Made by a program: the position numbers and the translations under genes
Notes under the pieces: generated by a model
Databases searched by the model: none
What the model was told of the DNA's origin: nothing
The model's input: only the letters and a program-made list of their open reading frames with translations
In this document: positions 9,918 through 18,679 of the stretch, piece by piece
Layout of the letters: each line of letters starts with the position of its first letter
Position numbering within the stretch: the stretch's first letter is position 1
Assembly: GCF_019052805.1 (NCBI RefSeq)
Contig: NZ_JAHQRJ010000003.1
Span: 372,001-436,000 of the forward strand
Length of the DNA stretch: 64,000 bases
Direction: 5' to 3'
DNA from: Noviherbaspirillum sp. L7-7A
Lineage (GTDB): Bacteria; Pseudomonadota; Gammaproteobacteria; Burkholderiales; Burkholderiaceae_D

Positions 9918-10580
9918 TTACAACACCGCCTTGACCAGCATCATGCTGCCAATAGCCGGCATCCAGATCAGGAAGAAGCGGCGAAACACATCCGGCTGCA
10001 TGCGATGCCGGATGCGCTGGCCCAGCATCATGCCCGCCATCGCCGGCAAGAGCGCCAGCAGCGCGCTTAAGGTGACCGACATCAGCATACGGCCGCCCAT
10101 CATCCGGCCCAGCGTTAGGCCGATCGCGCAGGCGCTGAAAGCCAAGCCGAAGGCCTGGATCAGTTCTTCCTTGTCCAGCTTCAGCGAGGCCATGTAAGGG
10201 ATCAGCGGAATCACTGCCAGTCCGGTGAAACCGTAGAGCAGCCCGGACAACAGGCCCCCTACCGGCGCCAGCGGTGGTGCCAGCCGCGGCGGCACATGGA
10301 ACTGCGGCGCCAGCAAGCCGAAGAGGCCGTACACCGCCAGCACGGCGCCCAGTATGTCGCCCGCAAAGCTGGCATGGGCCAGCGTGGTCGAACCGAGGAA
10401 CCCGCCTGCCGCCAGCGTGGCCAGCAAGGGCGCAAAGTGGCGCAGCAGCCGGCCGAAGCCGGGGCCGGCCAGAAGTTGCCAGGTGTTCTTGACCAGGATC
10501 GAAAACGTCAGCAGGGCAACCGCTTCCGGCGTGCCCATGAGCAGGCCAAGCACGCTCATTGCCACCGTTGGCAAACCCAT
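9918..10580 (-). pseudogene. TauE/SafE-family permease, N-terminally truncated
   Basis: The 220-residue ORF is almost wholly hydrophobic with about seven membrane segments and the family-like stretch GMGLPTVAMSVLGL near its start. Homology can be read upstream in frame through VKRIIGMG to about 10598, and then stops: the first membrane helix and the start codon of a normal 245-260 residue permease are missing. Directly beyond lies the equally truncated peroxidase fragment on the opposite strand. The family exports sulfite or organosulfonates. This copy is probably inactive, although a shorter protein from the internal ATG cannot be excluded. Confidence 0.75.
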
Positions 10581-10605
10581 GCCGATAATGCGCTTGACAT
10601 GATGC

Positions 10606-11269
10606 CAATGCGCAATGGCGGCAGCCGCACCTACGATAACGACTTCTATAATATCGGCGCCTCGCCAATGCCGGAGGACCTGGGCGTGGTCGGTAGCGAA
10701 CCCGAGGTGCTGCAGAAGCCGGGCCGCCCGCTGTCGGAGAGCAAGCTGTACGCCCTGCTGGGCAGCGGCGCACCCTCCCTGCTGGGCAATGGCTTCGACT
10801 TGTCAAAGTATGTACAGCCCAAGATCGACGAAGTCAGCGTGGACGGCGCCTTCAAGACGCCCGGCCTGCGCAATGTCGATTTGATCGGGCCGTACTTTCA
10901 TAATGGCAGCAAGGCAACGCTGATGCAGGTGGTAGAACACTACAACGCCGGCGGCGGTGCCGTGGGCGCACTGAACGAGGCCGATCTGCATCCCGACATC
11001 CAACCGCTGAACCTTGAGGAGGAAGGGAAGAAACCCTTGTCAGCTTCCTGCTTGCGCTGACCGACAACCGGGTGCGCATGGAGAAGGCGCCTTTCGACCA
11101 TTCATCGCTTTGCATACCGGCCGGGCATGTGGACGAGCCCTTGAGTAGCACCCAGTCCGGCACCATGATGAATGCCACCGATGTCACGCTGTGCATGAAG
11201 GAGGTGGGCGCAGCAGGGCGGGCGACACCGATCAGCCCATTCATGAGGCTGTCGCGTCATTTCCGTTAG
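10606..11269 (+). pseudogene. C-terminal part of a MauG/cytochrome-c peroxidase family protein, frameshifted
   Basis: The frame from about 10611 gives RNGGSRTYDNDFYNIGAS and then TPGLRNVDLIGPYFHNGS with LMQVVEHYNAGG, which is the conserved C-terminal half of di-heme peroxidases. Near 11030 the frame shifts, and SFLLALTDNRVRMEKAPFDH continues in another frame to the stop at 11267-11269. Both CxxCH heme sites, which lie further upstream in the family, are missing. The gene has lost its N-terminus at the same junction as the permease fragment, so it cannot be functional. Confidence 0.82.
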
Positions 11270-12073
11270 CAGCCGCCGGTAACGGGCCGTGCAGGCGCAA
11301 CCATGTGCCTGCACGGCAGCATCACTCAAAGGGTGTACCGCCGCATTCGGCGCAGAGCCTGTCAGCGATGGCTTGGGAAACCGTTACACCGGCTGAATCG
11401 AACCGGGCACTTGCCCCGAGGCGCGGCGTATTTCGCCCGCTTGCCTCCGTTGCCGGTTGCCGGGGACCAGTTCCCTGCCATGCCGTTTCCAACTCGCGCG
11501 AGCGGGCAGCGCTCCTGCGGATGGACCCTCATGCCGCGCACGTTAATTTTCCTGGCGATGCCTGGCTGCAAACCAGCTTCGCTTTAATACTGTCCAGTAC
11601 TAAAGGAAAACCGCCAGGATTTATGTGTAATTAATAAAGTGACAGCACCGCTGAAGCCAACTCATCCATAAAACGTCCATCTCCTTACGCTGTCCGCGCA
11701 TCCTCGGCATCTCGTGAATAAGCTGCCGGCACGATCATTAAAAGCCCTTGAAAAACCAACTCTGCAACCTCATCTTCGATGGAGACGAAAAGCACTGTAG
11801 GAAATTTTATTTTTATTTAGAAACAGTGCTTTATGATTTTCTTCCAATGTTTTCCCTTGTGACTTTCTGCTGAAAATTTCAGCAGAAACTACCAGAAAGG
11901 TATTGCAATTGGTCGCAGATTTGGTTAACATAGGCACTGTGTTTATATACAGCTCCTTTCACAATCACTGATCGGCAGGCACATGCCGAAATTTCCTTAA
12001 TTAATTGACATGGCAGCTCTGCCTTAAGGCTGCCTGAATAGTCGTCCGTGGCTGTCGCGTCAACTCTCGCAGG
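11270..12073. other. intergenic, nothing recognised
   Basis: About 800 bases. The left half is GC-rich with several short shadow ORFs, and the right half (from about 11590) is AT-rich without a convincing ORF. It separates the scrap genes from the mobile-type DNA module and may contain the element boundary, but no attachment repeat was found. Confidence 0.4.
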
Positions 12074-12487
12074 TCAGGCCGTCGTCGTGTCGTTAAGCGC
12101 GGTCGGTGGCAGGTTGGCGCGTGGCGCTGCCAGTTGCTGGCGCAGCAGGTCGAGCATCAGCTCGCGCGCGTAGTCGGGTTGGGCGCGGAACAGGGTCAGC
12201 GCGGTGTCGAGGAACAGTCTTTCACGTTCATCGGCCGGCGGCGCGGGCCTGTCGTGTTCCCTGTCCATCCAGCCATGCGGCAGGTCCAACGCGGTTTCGA
12301 TCGCGCGGGCCACGCTGTTGCCGATGTTCTTGCGCTGGCACTTGATGTGGCTGAGGTAGCGGTCGGACAAGCCCAGTTGCTGGGCGAACTGCTTGAGCAT
12401 GCCGCGTTGCGGCTGATCGGGATGACGGGAGATGTAGTCGTTGAACAGGGCGTGGAAGTTCTTGTGCCTAATCTGGCTGCTGTTCAT
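12074..12487 (-). CDS. XRE-type helix-turn-helix regulator
   Basis: A 137-residue protein. The start at 12487 has a strong GGGGGAGAAC ribosome-binding site; the frame is open further upstream, but that part does not look coding. The helix-turn-helix lies at about residues 28-75 (LKQFAQQLGLSDRYLSHI, with the typical follow-on NIGNSVARAIE). Such genes commonly control phage or ICE recombination modules, and here it is divergent from one (12.7-17.9 kb). The operator was not identified. Confidence 0.78.
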   Translation of the reverse strand: MNSSQIRHKNFHALFNDYISRHPDQPQRGMLKQFAQQLGLSDRYLSHIKCQRKNIGNSVARAIETALDLPHGWMDREHDRPAPPADERERLFLDTALTLFRAQPDYARELMLDLLRQQLAAPRANLPPTALNDTTTA

Positions 12488-12687
12488 CGACGTTCTCCCC
12501 CGATATGGATTCTTCACGAATGGCGTGCGGCGCCCGGTCCGGGATGGTTGCCACGAATGCCGCCTAGTGTAGCCGAGGAGCCCGGATTTTTCGTTGTTGT
12601 ATTGCAACCAATTTAGGCGTTTTTTGTGCTGGCACAAGAGCCGCCGAGATTCATCCGATCACTGAGGAAGGTTAAGCCTGGAGTGCC

Positions 12688-13332
12688 ATGAAAAAGCTGA
12701 GAGTTCGTTATTCCCAACCGATCAATTCGGACACATTTGAAGTCAGCCCGCCCGCCCAGGCGCCGCAGGGCGTACTGGTGGACGCGATACTGGTGACGTC
12801 GGAAATCTGCGGCCAGACGCTGTCGGCGGCTGCCGCCAGGATACTGGCGGGCGACCTGGCGGACTTCGACGAGACTGCTATCCTGGGCGCGCTGTCGCGT
12901 TGCCGGATGGAGGTGCAGGGGCGGCTGAAGGTGTCGGACATCGTCGTGCGCATTGCTGACGGCAGGCCAGACGCCGAGGAAGCGTGGGACATGCTGCCCC
13001 GTGACGAGACGGCATCCATCGTCTGGACCGAGGAAATGGCACGGGCCTGGGGGCTGGCGCTGCCGCTGCTGGAAGCCGGCGACGTTGGCGCCGCACGCAT
13101 CGTGTTCGGCGACAACTATGCCCGGGCGGTGCAGCAGTCCCGCATGCGGCGCGAGCCGGTGCGCTGGATGCCCTCTCTGGGCAGCGACGTGAAGGCACGG
13201 GAAGCGGCAGTGCTGGAAGCGGTGCGCAAGGGCCGGCTGACGGTCACCCAGGCCAGCGCCCTGCTGCCGCCCGGTGACCTGCTGCCGGTAGCGGCGAACG
13301 ACGCTCCGGCACGCGCGCGCAAGCTGCATTAA
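12688..13332 (+). CDS. hypothetical protein of a mobile-type DNA module
   Basis: A 214-residue soluble, Ala-rich protein without a domain I recognise. A GGAG motif precedes the ATG. It is the first gene after the XRE regulator and is followed by a hairpin and then the ATPase, Gp157-like, SSB and helicase genes, so it may belong to the same recombination or replication module. The C-terminal half (VKAREAAVLEAVRKGRLTVT) could form a small helix-turn-helix, but this is only an impression. Confidence 0.65.
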   Translation: MKKLRVRYSQPINSDTFEVSPPAQAPQGVLVDAILVTSEICGQTLSAAAARILAGDLADFDETAILGALSRCRMEVQGRLKVSDIVVRIADGRPDAEEAWDMLPRDETASIVWTEEMARAWGLALPLLEAGDVGAARIVFGDNYARAVQQSRMRREPVRWMPSLGSDVKAREAAVLEAVRKGRLTVTQASALLPPGDLLPVAANDAPARARKLH

Positions 13333-13378
13333 GGCAAGGCTGGCAGGTTTGCCCGATACAGCGCCCGCGCCTATTGCT

Positions 13379-13402
13379 GAGCTACCTTTTAAGTAGCTCT
13401 TT
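13379..13402 (+). terminator. hairpin after the hypothetical gene
   Basis: GAGCTAC and GTAGCTC are perfect 7-base arms (13379-13399) around a 7-base loop, followed by TTTAA. The U run is short, so it may be a weak terminator or a palindromic protein site before the ATPase gene. Confidence 0.5.
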
Positions 13403-13442
13403 AAGCGGAATGCAGGCGTAATCGGCCGGCACGGGAGGTGAC

Positions 13443-14471
13443 ATGGACGAGCAGGACAGTAGAGACGATGGCGGCATGCAGTGGTTCGAGGAAGTCGGCC
13501 GTCGGCAACAGATGCAGGAAACCCAAACTGAAAGGAAAAGAGTCATCATGGCTGGATTTGAAATTCATCGTGCTACAAAGCGCCGCGCCAAGCTCCGTCT
13601 GGGCATGTCCGGACCGGCCGGCAGCGGCAAGACCTACTCCGCACTGCTGATCGCCGGCGGTTTGGGTGGACGCATCGGGATGATCGACACCGAGCATGGC
13701 AGCGGCGACTTGTATGCCGACCTGCTGCCGGAAGGCTACGACGTGCTGCAGCTGACGCCGCCGTACACCCCGGCCCGCTATGTCGAGGCGATTCATGCGC
13801 TGGAAGATGCCGGCGTGCAGACCATCATCGTCGACAGCCTGACCCATGCCTGGACCGGCGAAGGCGGTTCGCTCGACCGGCAGGGCAAGATCGCCGACAA
13901 GTCGGGCAACAGCTGGCAGGCCTGGCGGCAGGTGACGCCGGAGCACAATGCGCTGGTGGAAGCTCTGCTGCAAAGCAAGTGCCACATCATCGCAACCATG
14001 CGCGCCAAGACCGAGTACGTGCAGGAAAAGGATGAGCGGACCGGCCGCCAGACCGTACGCAAGATTGGCCTCGCGCCCATCATGCGCGACGGCATCGAGT
14101 ACGAGTTCACCACCTTCCTGGAACTGGACCTGCACCACATGGCCTTTGCCGGCAAGGACCGTACCCGTCTGTTCGACGGCTCGATCTTCAAGCCGGACGT
14201 GGAAACCGGGCGCAAGCTGCTGTCCTGGCTGGATGCGGGCGTGGATGCGCCGGTCAAGCGCACCGTGTCGGAAGAGCAGAAGGCCGAGATGCGCCAGGCC
14301 ATTTCCGGCGCCGTTACCTTGGACGACCTGTTCAAGGCGTTTTCCGCGGCCTACCGGGTGGCGACCGCGCTCTCGGACAACGAGACCCTGGCCGACCTGA
14401 CCGCGCTGAAGAACGAGCGCAAGGCCTGGCTGGAAGCTCAGAACGAAGAACAGCTGGGCATTGCAGCATGA
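13443..14471 (+). CDS. RecA-like/AAA_24 family ATP-binding protein of phage type
   Basis: The Walker A motif GPAGSGKT lies in LGMSGPAGSGKTYSAL and Walker B in TIIVDS, followed by a RecA-like core. Such ATPases in phages and ICEs act with single-strand annealing or Gp157-type partners in DNA recombination. Two starts are possible: the ATG at 13443, 342 residues, with GGGAGG four bases upstream, or the ATG at 13548, 307 residues, preceded by AAGGAAAAG, which matches the usual family N-terminus better. The stop overlaps the next start as ATGA, so the two genes are translationally coupled. Confidence 0.82.
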   Translation: MDEQDSRDDGGMQWFEEVGRRQQMQETQTERKRVIMAGFEIHRATKRRAKLRLGMSGPAGSGKTYSALLIAGGLGGRIGMIDTEHGSGDLYADLLPEGYDVLQLTPPYTPARYVEAIHALEDAGVQTIIVDSLTHAWTGEGGSLDRQGKIADKSGNSWQAWRQVTPEHNALVEALLQSKCHIIATMRAKTEYVQEKDERTGRQTVRKIGLAPIMRDGIEYEFTTFLELDLHHMAFAGKDRTRLFDGSIFKPDVETGRKLLSWLDAGVDAPVKRTVSEEQKAEMRQAISGAVTLDDLFKAFSAAYRVATALSDNETLADLTALKNERKAWLEAQNEEQLGIAA

Positions 14472-14974
14472 ACCCGGTGTTCGAAGCCTTCGAGCTGGCC
14501 GCGCAGTATCGGCGGCTGGCCGAGATCCTGGCCGAGCAGCATGACGATCCGAAACTGATCGCCGACACGCTCGACAGCATCTCCGGCCCGCTCGACGAGC
14601 GCCTGGAAAACCTGGCCAAGATGGTGCGCAACGTCGAAACCGCAGCCCGCGGCGTGGAGCAGACCATCGCCGCGCTGGAAGCCCGCCACGCCGGCCTGCT
14701 GCGCGCGGCCGAGCGCGGCCGACGGCTGGCGCTGGAACTGATGCAGACCGCCGGACGGGACAAGGTAACCACCGCCCTGTTCTCGCTGGCGGTACGCAAG
14801 AACCCGCCGCTGGTGGTGATCGACCAGGAGGAGGCATTGCCGCCGCAGTTCCTGGTGCGCCATGAACCGCCGCCGCCGACGCCGGACAAGAAGGCGATCG
14901 CGGCATCGCTGAAGGCCGGCATGCCGGTGCCCGGCGCCCACGCGGAACAGCGCGTGCGGCTCGACATTCATTAA
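14468..14974 (+). CDS. siphovirus Gp157-like protein
   Basis: A 168-residue protein with a long coiled-coil-prone middle (about 30-105, DERLENLAKMVRNVETAARG) and a C-terminal part VRKNPPLVVIDQEEALP ... KKAIAASLKAG, which matches the Gp157 family known from phages and linked to resistance or recombination functions. It overlaps the upstream ATPase stop by ATGA and is followed by an array of short repeats and then ssb. Confidence 0.8.
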   Translation: MNPVFEAFELAAQYRRLAEILAEQHDDPKLIADTLDSISGPLDERLENLAKMVRNVETAARGVEQTIAALEARHAGLLRAAERGRRLALELMQTAGRDKVTTALFSLAVRKNPPLVVIDQEEALPPQFLVRHEPPPPTPDKKAIAASLKAGMPVPGAHAEQRVRLDIH

Positions 14975-15023
14975 GCAGTCAGGCAGTAGTCAAAAAGCAG
15001 TGAAGAAGCAGTAATAAAGCAGC
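14973..15023 (+). repeat. five short iteron-like repeats upstream of ssb
   Basis: Copies of A(A/G)GCAG(T/C) start at 14973, 14981, 14995, 15006 and 15017. The last three are spaced 11 bases apart, about one helical turn, between the Gp157-like gene and ssb. They could be protein-binding sites controlling ssb, or simply low-complexity sequence. Confidence 0.4.
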
Positions 15024-15060
15024 CAACAAGCAAGCATTACGTACCCTGAAGGAGAATCGC

Positions 15061-15519
15061 ATGAGTACCTTGAATAAAGTCACCCTGATCGGCTATCTCG
15101 GACGCGACCCGGAGACGCGCTCCACCGCCGCCGGGGACAGCGTCGCCCAGTTCACGCTGGCCACCACCGAGACCTGGAAGGACAAGGCCACCGGCGAAAA
15201 GCGGGAAGCCACCGAGTGGCATCGCGTGGTGCTCTACCGCAAGCTGGCCGAGATCGCGGGACAGTACCTGAAGAAGGGTTCGCTGGTCTACGTCGAAGGC
15301 CGCCTGCAGACCCGCAAGTGGACTGGCAAGGATGATGTCGAGCGCTACGTAGTCGAGATCATCGCCGACGACCTGCGCATGCTGGGTGGCCGCCCACATG
15401 GCGACGAGTCGCATGAAGCCGGCAAGCCGGGCGCTGAAACGACGTCCGGCACCACCCGCAAGTCAAGCCAGCCGGCGCTGTCGGAATTCGAACTCGAAGA
15501 CGACGCGATCCCGTTCTGA
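15061..15519 (+). CDS. ssb: single-stranded DNA-binding protein
   Basis: A 152-residue SSB. The OB fold covers about residues 4-108 ([48 protein letters not shown]). A short linker leads to the acidic tip DDAIPF that recruits partner proteins. The ribosome-binding site is GGAG at 15051-15054. Its place in an accessory recombination module suggests this is the element copy rather than the housekeeping one. A strong terminator follows. Confidence 0.95.
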   Translation: MSTLNKVTLIGYLGRDPETRSTAAGDSVAQFTLATTETWKDKATGEKREATEWHRVVLYRKLAEIAGQYLKKGSLVYVEGRLQTRKWTGKDDVERYVVEIIADDLRMLGGRPHGDESHEAGKPGAETTSGTTRKSSQPALSEFELEDDAIPF

Positions 15520-15564
15520 CCCTGATGCTGTCGTACCGTGCCCCGCACGGCAGCACAGCCCCGC

Positions 15565-15597
15565 CGCCGCCCAGGTCGTTTGACCGGGCGGCGTTTT
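15565..15597 (+). terminator. rho-independent terminator after ssb
   Basis: CGCCGCCC (15565-15572) pairs with GGGCGGCG (15586-15593), and an inner GGTC/GACC extends the stem with one bulged base. TTTT follows directly. Confidence 0.85.
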
Positions 15598-15622
15598 CAA
15601 TGGCTCTGATTGAATTTCTTCC

Positions 15623-17860
15623 ATGGACCAGGTTGCAGGCATTCTCTCATCGCTCGTCGTCTACAACGACAAATGGGGCCGCGGCAGCGTGCGCCTGGAT
15701 GACGGCAAGCGGCTGACCTGCGTCGGCGAGGCGCTGGCCGGTCTGTCCGCGGGCAACCGCTACCGGCTGGACGGACGCATCGTCAACCATCCCAAATACG
15801 GCCCCCAGATATTGGTGGCGGCCGCCGCGGTCGACCTGCCCTGCTCGGCCGATGCGCTGGCCGCCCATCTGAAGGCGAACTTCCGCGGCTGCGGTGCAGC
15901 CACCGCCCGCAAGCTGGTTGCGCATTACGAGGATGCGGGCCAGCTGCATGCACTGCGCGACCTGCTGATCGAAAATCCGCATGCGGTGGATTTTTCGCTG
16001 GTTACCAGGCGCCGCATCGCGGCAACCGAAGGCCTCGACACCGCCGCGCTGATCTGCCGCGACCTGTCGGGCCGGATCGGCGCCACCGGCATCAGGCCGG
16101 CCGTGCTGCGCCGCCTGGCCGACTGGCTGCTGCCGCTGGTGGCCGATGCGGCCGAGCCGGTGCGCCAGGCATGGAGCGTGTTTGGCGCCGATCCGTATGC
16201 GCCAATCCGGCAGGTGGAAGGCTATGTGTTTCCGGCGGCCGACCGGATCGCCCTGACCTGCCTGGCCTTTCCGCGCTTTCACCATGCCAGGCTGGCGGCG
16301 CTGGCCACCCATGCACTGCGCGACGGCTGCGAACGCAACGGCCACAGCTTTCTCAATGCAGAGGAACTGGCCGAACGCATTGCCGCCTGCGATCCCGATG
16401 TGCCGCCCGAGGCGGCGCTAAAAGCGGCGCAAAAGACGGGCGAGCCGCTGGTGGTAAAGGACGGCTGCCATTACCCGGTCCAGCTGTTTCACTGCGAGCA
16501 GGCGCTGGCGCTGCACTTGGCGCGGCGGGCGCTGCGCATGGCTGCGCCCATGGTGGCGCTGGATGCCGCTGCGCTGGAAGCGGACATCGGCGCGGCCGAG
16601 CAGGCCATGGGCCAGCACTTCGCGCTCGACGCCGGACAGCGCAGTGCATTGCAGCGCATGCTGGCGTCATCCCACTTGGTGCATACCGTGACCGCCGGCC
16701 CCGGCTGCGGCAAGACCGCGATGATGGAAGTCCTGGCGCATGTGGCGCGCGATCGCAACATCCTGTTCTGCGCACCGACCGGCAAGGCAGCCAAGGTGCT
16801 GTCCGGCCGGGTGCGGCGCTACGGCCGCAGCGCGGTGACGGTGCACAGCCTGCTGGGTGTCAGGGACGAGGGCTATCTCCATGACGAGCAGCAGCCGCTG
16901 GAAGCCGACATCGTGGTGGTGGATGAATCGTCGATGCTGGACCTGGTGCTGGCCCGCGCACTGTTCGATGCGCTGCCGGCCGACTGCCATCTGATCCTGC
17001 TGGGCGACACCGGCCAGCTGGCATCGGTCGGCCCCGGCAATGTGCTGGCCAACATCCTGCTGCTGCCCGGCGACCATCACCGACTGCACCAGGGGCACCG
17101 CAACGACGGCGGCATCCATGAACTGGTGCAGCAGTGCCGCCTCGGCGCGGTCGACTGCCATGACCGTCCCGGCGTGCGCTTTTCGCGTTCGCTGCCGCCG
17201 CCGGACGATGTCGGCCTTTCGCGCGTGGTGCATGCCTACCTGGATGCGGTGCGGCGCTGCGGCCTGGAGCGGGTCGCGCTGCTGATGCCGCGCCGCAGGG
17301 GCGATATCCACCTGCCGGGCTGGAACACCACCTACATCAACGAAGCCCTGCGCCAAGTGCTCAACCCTTCCGGCAAGCGCATTCCCGGCAGCGCGCTGCG
17401 CCTGGGCGACCGCATCATCATCCGCCGTAACCTGGCGCTGGATGACGAGGGACTGGCGCTGGTGGTCAATGGCGACACTGGCACCCTGGTCGCCTGCGAG
17501 GTCGATGACGCCGGCACCAGTGTGCTGCACCTGACGCTGGCGCTGGACGATGGCCGCGAGATCCTTTATCCGGGCGGCGCGCTCGACAGCCTAGTGTTGG
17601 CCTATGCGCTGACGGTCCATGCGGCGCAAGGCTCGGAATACCAGGAAGTGATCGTAGTCTGCACCGTTGGCTCACCCGCCTTCGTGCATCGGGGCATGCT
17701 CTACACTGCGTTTTCCCGCGCCCGCGAACGCCTGACCGTAATTGGCGACCCGGTGGCGATCCGGGCCATCTGCGCGCGACCGGCGCCGCGGCGCAATGCG
17801 CGGCTGGTGGAATGCACGCGGCACGCGATGCGGCGCATGCATCATGCGGGGCATCGCTGA
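15623..17860 (+). CDS. RecD2-like ATP-dependent DNA helicase
   Basis: A 745-residue SF1B-type helicase. The N-terminal half carries helix-hairpin-helix-like segments (about 80-130, FRGCGAATARKLVAHYEDAG). The motor follows: Walker A GPGCGKT at 359-365, CAPTGKAAKVLSGRV, Walker B VVDESSMLD, motif III LGDTGQLASVGPGN, and a UvrD_C-type end with TVHAAQGSEY and YTAFSRARERLTVIGD. RecD2 proteins unwind DNA 5' to 3'. This gene closes the recombination module after the ssb terminator and probably has its own promoter. No strong ribosome-binding site is visible at the chosen ATG. Confidence 0.9.
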   Translation: MDQVAGILSSLVVYNDKWGRGSVRLDDGKRLTCVGEALAGLSAGNRYRLDGRIVNHPKYGPQILVAAAAVDLPCSADALAAHLKANFRGCGAATARKLVAHYEDAGQLHALRDLLIENPHAVDFSLVTRRRIAATEGLDTAALICRDLSGRIGATGIRPAVLRRLADWLLPLVADAAEPVRQAWSVFGADPYAPIRQVEGYVFPAADRIALTCLAFPRFHHARLAALATHALRDGCERNGHSFLNAEELAERIAACDPDVPPEAALKAAQKTGEPLVVKDGCHYPVQLFHCEQALALHLARRALRMAAPMVALDAAALEADIGAAEQAMGQHFALDAGQRSALQRMLASSHLVHTVTAGPGCGKTAMMEVLAHVARDRNILFCAPTGKAAKVLSGRVRRYGRSAVTVHSLLGVRDEGYLHDEQQPLEADIVVVDESSMLDLVLARALFDALPADCHLILLGDTGQLASVGPGNVLANILLLPGDHHRLHQGHRNDGGIHELVQQCRLGAVDCHDRPGVRFSRSLPPPDDVGLSRVVHAYLDAVRRCGLERVALLMPRRRGDIHLPGWNTTYINEALRQVLNPSGKRIPGSALRLGDRIIIRRNLALDDEGLALVVNGDTGTLVACEVDDAGTSVLHLTLALDDGREILYPGGALDSLVLAYALTVHAAQGSEYQEVIVVCTVGSPAFVHRGMLYTAFSRARERLTVIGDPVAIRAICARPAPRRNARLVECTRHAMRRMHHAGHR

Positions 17861-17969
17861 TCAGCCCTGCCTGACCAGCAGGCGCGGGCAGGCGAGCCGG
17901 CGCAAAGCGCGGCATTGCGCGCCGGGTTAGCATAGGCAACGTTTTTCCACCTCAGCCGGAGACAATGCC

Positions 17970-18440
17970 TTGAACCAGGTCCGAACCCCATACTCATCCG
18001 ACGCCTCGCTGCAGGGCGGCGCGCAATGGCTGGTGGCCTTCGCCGCCGGCTTCATCGCGGTGCTAGCGCTGCATCAGCCCGTACTTGGCTTGCTGGCATC
18101 GGCCGGCATCACCCAGGTCACGCCGTATGCCACCAAAGCGGTCGGCCCGCTGGGCGTGCCGCAGTTCATTTCGGCCGCCTTCTGGGGCGGCGTCTGGGGC
18201 ATCGTGCTGCATGCGCTGAGCCGGCGCTGGCCGCTTACGCCGGGCTTCGTCGTCAAATGCCTGCTGTTTGGCATGGTGTTCCCGACACTGGTGGCCTGGT
18301 TCGTAGTCGCGCCGATCAAGGGATTGCCAATGGCGGGCGGCTTCAAGCCCAATAATATGCTGACCGGGCTGTGCGTGAATGCCGCCTGGGGGCTAGGCAC
18401 AGGACTACTGCTGGCGCTGTACCGGCGCTTCAGGCGGTAA
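17970..18440 (+). CDS. integral membrane protein, unknown
   Basis: A 156-residue protein starting at TTG 17970, with GGAG upstream at 17958-17961. Four hydrophobic segments (about 19-45, 62-82, 92-112, 130-150) indicate an inner-membrane protein with short loops. The second segment region, with GVPQFISAAFWGGVWG, has the look of a small conserved membrane family. The role is unknown. It stands alone between the DNA module and the garD region. Confidence 0.72.
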   Translation: MNQVRTPYSSDASLQGGAQWLVAFAAGFIAVLALHQPVLGLLASAGITQVTPYATKAVGPLGVPQFISAAFWGGVWGIVLHALSRRWPLTPGFVVKCLLFGMVFPTLVAWFVVAPIKGLPMAGGFKPNNMLTGLCVNAAWGLGTGLLLALYRRFRR

Positions 18441-18679
18441 GACTGCACGCGGAATAAAACTGCTTTCGGCGCCTTCGACGCTTTCGTGAGGTGCAGTTTG
18501 CATTGAGCATTGCACCATTCGTCGCAAACCGGGATGGTCTTGCAGCAGGACCTCCTTGACTGACCAACGGTGGAATGCCCCTTCGAAGTATTCCATCCTG
18601 CGGCGGCGCGTCGCAAAAACGGCTGGCGGTGAGCGCCGCGCCGGCCCGGAAGCCGGCTGCGATGCCGTCACGCCAACGC

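Noticed and set aside
10296-11060. 254-codon forward ORF as one gene
   Set aside because: Its first 100 codons are antisense to the permease fragment; only the last part matches the peroxidase family.
13401-14906. Long reverse ORF of 501 codons opposite the ATPase and Gp157-like genes
   Set aside because: A shadow of the coupled forward genes, which have motifs and ribosome-binding sites.
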